A stretch of DNA of 7,989 nucleotides from assembly GCA_030638305.1 (NCBI GenBank), contig DAOWEW010000059.1, forward strand, positions 1-7,989, written 5' to 3'. Shown here one piece after another: positions 6,670-7,989 of this stretch (position 1 is its first letter; every line of letters begins with the position of its first letter). A model generated the notes under the pieces. It was not told where the DNA came from, did not search any database, and saw only the letters and a program-made list of their open reading frames with translations. Made by a program: the position numbers and the translations under genes. The stretch comes from Desulfobacteraceae bacterium. Its GTDB lineage: Bacteria; Desulfobacterota; Desulfobacteria; Desulfobacterales; ETH-SRB1.

Positions 6670-6676
6670 CCTTACC

Positions 6677-7078
6677 TTATGTGTTATATTCGACGGCAAC
6701 TTTTGTAGTAATGCCGCCTCTTGCTGTAAAATTCCCTGCAACTTCCATCCATTTCGGATTAAGTACCTCAACCAGGTCATTTAATATGTTGTTGACTACA
6801 TGTTCATAGAAAATACCGACATTTCTATACTGCAACATATAAAATTTTAAAGATTTTAATTCAACAATTTTATTATTGGGTATGTATCTGATTGTTATAC
6901 ATCCAAAATCCGGCAGCCCGGTCATAGGACACACGGATGTAAACTCGGGTTGTTGAATTGTAATATTAACGTCCCTTATTGCTTTATATTGGTAGTCAAT
7001 AATTGTGAGCAAATCAATTTTAACTGTGTCCGGTGTTTGTATGTTGTAGTTTACGTTTGTTTCAGACTGTTTTGACAT
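6677..7078 (-). CDS. queF: NADPH-dependent 7-cyano-7-deazaguanine (preQ0) reductase, type I QueF
   Basis: 133 residues, the size of single-module QueF. It reduces the nitrile of preQ0 to the aminomethyl group of preQ1 with NADPH, a late step of queuosine tRNA modification, in the cytoplasm. Motifs: EFTSVCPMTGLPDFG (45-59) with C50, which forms the thioimide with substrate, and proton-relay D57; the QueF signature ELKSLKFY (73-80); QYRNVGIFYEHVVNNIL (83-99) with E92/H93; and GNFTARGGI (115-123). AAGGAA lies 7 bases before the ATG. Its stop TAA is the start of a 12-base sequence repeated as the ribosome binding site of the next gene. No other queuosine gene is in the window, and no preQ1 riboswitch could be recognised upstream. 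The gene is enclosed by 49-base inverted repeats. Confidence 0.96.
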   Translation of the reverse strand: MSKQSETNVNYNIQTPDTVKIDLLTIIDYQYKAIRDVNITIQQPEFTSVCPMTGLPDFGCITIRYIPNNKIVELKSLKFYMLQYRNVGIFYEHVVNNILNDLVEVLNPKWMEVAGNFTARGGITTKVAVEYNT

Positions 7079-7137
7079 GAGGCTATTCCTTCAACTTTTG
7101 TGCCTATTTTTAAATCGGGCAGATCGAACAAACCTGA

Positions 7138-7186
7138 CCCAAATCTGTGCGCCTACTTGTGGAAGTTATTTCGTCCCCGTTCCTTA
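7138..7186 (-). repeat. Inverted repeat, right copy of the pair flanking queF
   Basis: Reverse complement matches 6601-6649 at 43 of 49 positions. Unlike the left copy it has no second palindromic arm beside it, so it is a half-element. It lies 60 bases upstream of the queF start codon and so is probably inside or just before the queF leader. No obvious target duplication matches the outer flank of the left copy. Confidence 0.75.
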
Positions 7187-7255
7187 GCATATGTATGAAA
7201 AATAAAAGTTCCTGATAGAACTCATAATCAGAAATTTGTATTGCAAAAAATAGTG

Positions 7256-7284
7256 TTTACAAAATCATACTTATTTTATATATA
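7256..7284 (+). promoter_or_regulatory. Candidate promoter reading into the structured repeat
   Basis: TTTACA (7256-7261) and TATATA (7279-7284) have a 17-base spacer; five and four of six bases match consensus. Transcription would begin near 7291 and pass through the double stem-loop at 7309-7428. The region is AT-rich, so chance matches are likely. Confidence 0.3.
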
Positions 7285-7308
7285 GAATAGTGTCCGAATG
7301 AGAAGCAG

Positions 7309-7428
7309 AAAATTTTTTCAAGTTCAAGGAAGGCGTCAATTTTAACCGCAGGAATACATTAAGTATTTCGAAGATTAAAATTTACGCCTGACGCAGAAAT
7401 TGGAAAAATCAGCAGTTTTCGTTCAGGC
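7309..7428. repeat. Structured intergenic repeat with two overlapping stem-loops
   Basis: Stem 1 pairs GGCGTCAATTTTAA (7332-7345) with TTAAAATTTACGCC (7375-7388), 13 of 14, with an inner AATAC/GTATT stem around an ATTAA loop, a cruciform-like design. Stem 2 pairs GCCTGACG (7386-7393) with CGTTCAGGC (7420-7428), with one bulge. Bases GCC at 7386-7388 are used by both stems. The T-rich flank near 7311-7325 and GAAATTGGAAAAAT near 7396-7409 may add an outer pairing. It resembles multi-copy intergenic repeats in style; whether it is a MITE, a transcribed small RNA or a leader element cannot be told from one copy. Confidence 0.65.
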
Positions 7429-7477
7429 AATAAATAAACAGTAGCATTTTTAGCTTTATGAAACAAACAGGAAAAGT

Positions 7478-7519
7478 GGATATAGTTTCAAAAAACCTGA
7501 AATGTTACGGATATAGTTT
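7478..7519 (+). promoter_or_regulatory. Paired direct repeats GGATATAGTTT, possible operator
   Basis: Identical 11-base copies lie at 7478-7488 and 7509-7519, 31 bases start to start, close to three helical turns. The second abuts the candidate -35 box of the downstream gene. This is the layout of a binding site for a regulator acting on one DNA face; no regulator is identified. Confidence 0.35.
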
Positions 7520-7547
7520 TGTGCCTTTAGTGACTTTATTATATTAT
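7519..7547 (+). promoter_or_regulatory. Candidate promoter of the Lys/Ala-rich gene
   Basis: TTGTGC (7519-7524), 17 bases, TATTAT (7542-7547), the latter matching the -10 consensus at five of six positions. The start point would be about 25-30 bases before the ATG at 7580. Confidence 0.35.
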
Positions 7548-7579
7548 ACCAAATTTTACGTAAATTCAAAGGTGTTTTT

Positions 7580-7989
7580 ATGGGAAAAAAAAGCTTGATT
7601 AAATCTACTGCAAAAAAGAAGACTAAATCCGCTAAAAAGGCCAAAGTTACAGCAAAAGCCCAAACTGCGGTCAAAGCAAAGACAACAGCTAAAACTCGCA
7701 GCAAAAAACCCGTTGCAGCGGCAAAAAAGAAGGTTTCATTAAAACAGCTTGTTTTAATGAAATTTGAGCGTTGGAAGCCGGACCAGGTTTTCAGAGCGGC
7801 CACAGATGAGGAATATTTAAAAAATTTTACATCACCGCCGATTGTTTCCGGTTTAAGCGATAAAGAAACCAAAAGAATAAAGGCACTCTTGCTCAAAAAA
7901 AGAGACATGGCGACTATTAAAGCTGAAATAGAGAAGGAAGCCATTGAAAAGGCTGCTGCCGAAAAAGTTGCTGCCAAGAAAGCTGCCGC
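7580..7989 (+). CDS. Lys/Ala-rich hypothetical protein, 3'-truncated by the window end
   Basis: The frame is open from ATG 7580 to the window end (136 complete codons). AAAGGTG lies about 5 bases before the ATG. Residues 1-52 are a low-complexity basic tail of Lys, Ala and Thr (KKKTKSAKKAKVTAKAQ), like histone H1-type or AlgP-type tails. Residues about 53-112 are an ordinary, folded-looking segment (SLKQLVLMKFERWKPDQVF, NFTSPPIVSGLSDKETKRIK, LLLKKRDM). From about 113 a charged helical repeat begins (EIEKEAIEKAAAEKVAAKKAA), likely a long helix or coiled coil that runs past the edge. The tail suggests nucleic-acid or polyanion binding; this is inference from composition. I recognise no named family. 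It is preceded by a 500-base non-coding region with a candidate promoter and operator. Confidence 0.8.
   Translation, partial: MGKKSLIKSTAKKKTKSAKKAKVTAKAQTAVKAKTTAKTRSKKPVAAAKKKVSLKQLVLMKFERWKPDQVFRAATDEEYLKNFTSPPIVSGLSDKETKRIKALLLKKRDMATIKAEIEKEAIEKAAAEKVAAKKAA

Noticed and set aside
7079..7200. preQ1 riboswitch upstream of queF
   Set aside because: I looked for the preQ1-I pattern (small hairpin plus an A-rich tail pairing back near the ribosome binding site) and found no convincing match; a covariance-model search would settle it.
7456..7977. 173-codon open frame on the minus strand
   Set aside because: It lies antisense to the Lys/Ala-rich gene; its Ala/Phe/Ser-rich translation is the mirror of AAA/GCn codons on the plus strand. 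The plus frame has a ribosome binding site and a plausible protein.

Overview
The window looks like a chromosomal segment of an AT-rich, Gram-negative deltaproteobacterium, most likely a sulfate-reducer-type member of the Desulfobacterota (Desulfobacterales). This is an inference from the protein styles: a GAF/PAS histidine kinase of a type common in that group, an NtrC-type regulator, a DUF1848 protein and a Lys/Ala-rich protein. No database search was possible. The window contains no tRNA, rRNA or CRISPR array.

Layout: (1) 2-296, the 3' part of a TumE-type (DUF6516) toxin-family gene, broken by one extra base and visibly richer in G+C than its neighbours. (2) 354-3240, minus strand, a two-component pair: a sensor histidine kinase followed by a sigma54-type response regulator joined by an ATGA overlap. 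The kinase frame is broken by the apparent loss of one A between its N box and its G boxes. (3) 3241-3396, a divergent promoter region. (4) 3397-5604, plus strand, a compact three-gene unit: a 110-residue conserved-looking hypothetical protein, a DUF1848 protein with a C-terminal radical-SAM-like cysteine cluster, and a DusB-type tRNA-dihydrouridine synthase whose start overlaps the preceding gene by 8 bases. (5) 5640-7078, minus strand, queF (preQ0 reductase, queuosine pathway) followed by an outer-membrane-type lipoprotein gene. (6) 7079-7579, a 500-base gap holding repeats and regulatory signals. (7) 7580 to the end, the start of a Lys/Ala-rich, probably nucleic-acid-binding protein.

The least ordinary material is non-coding. 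Two 49-base inverted repeats flank queF. One of them is half of a palindromic element whose hairpin sits between a 12-base direct repeat made of the queF stop codon region on one side and the lipoprotein ribosome binding site on the other, as expected if a small hairpin element had inserted into a tightly spaced gene pair. A second, unrelated structured repeat (about 7309-7428) has two stem-loops that compete for the same bases and lies just downstream of a plausible promoter.

I see no large novel defence or biosynthetic system. The candidates worth following are the two repeat families, the DUF1848-Dus coupling and the two frameshifts, which may be real decay or assembly errors.
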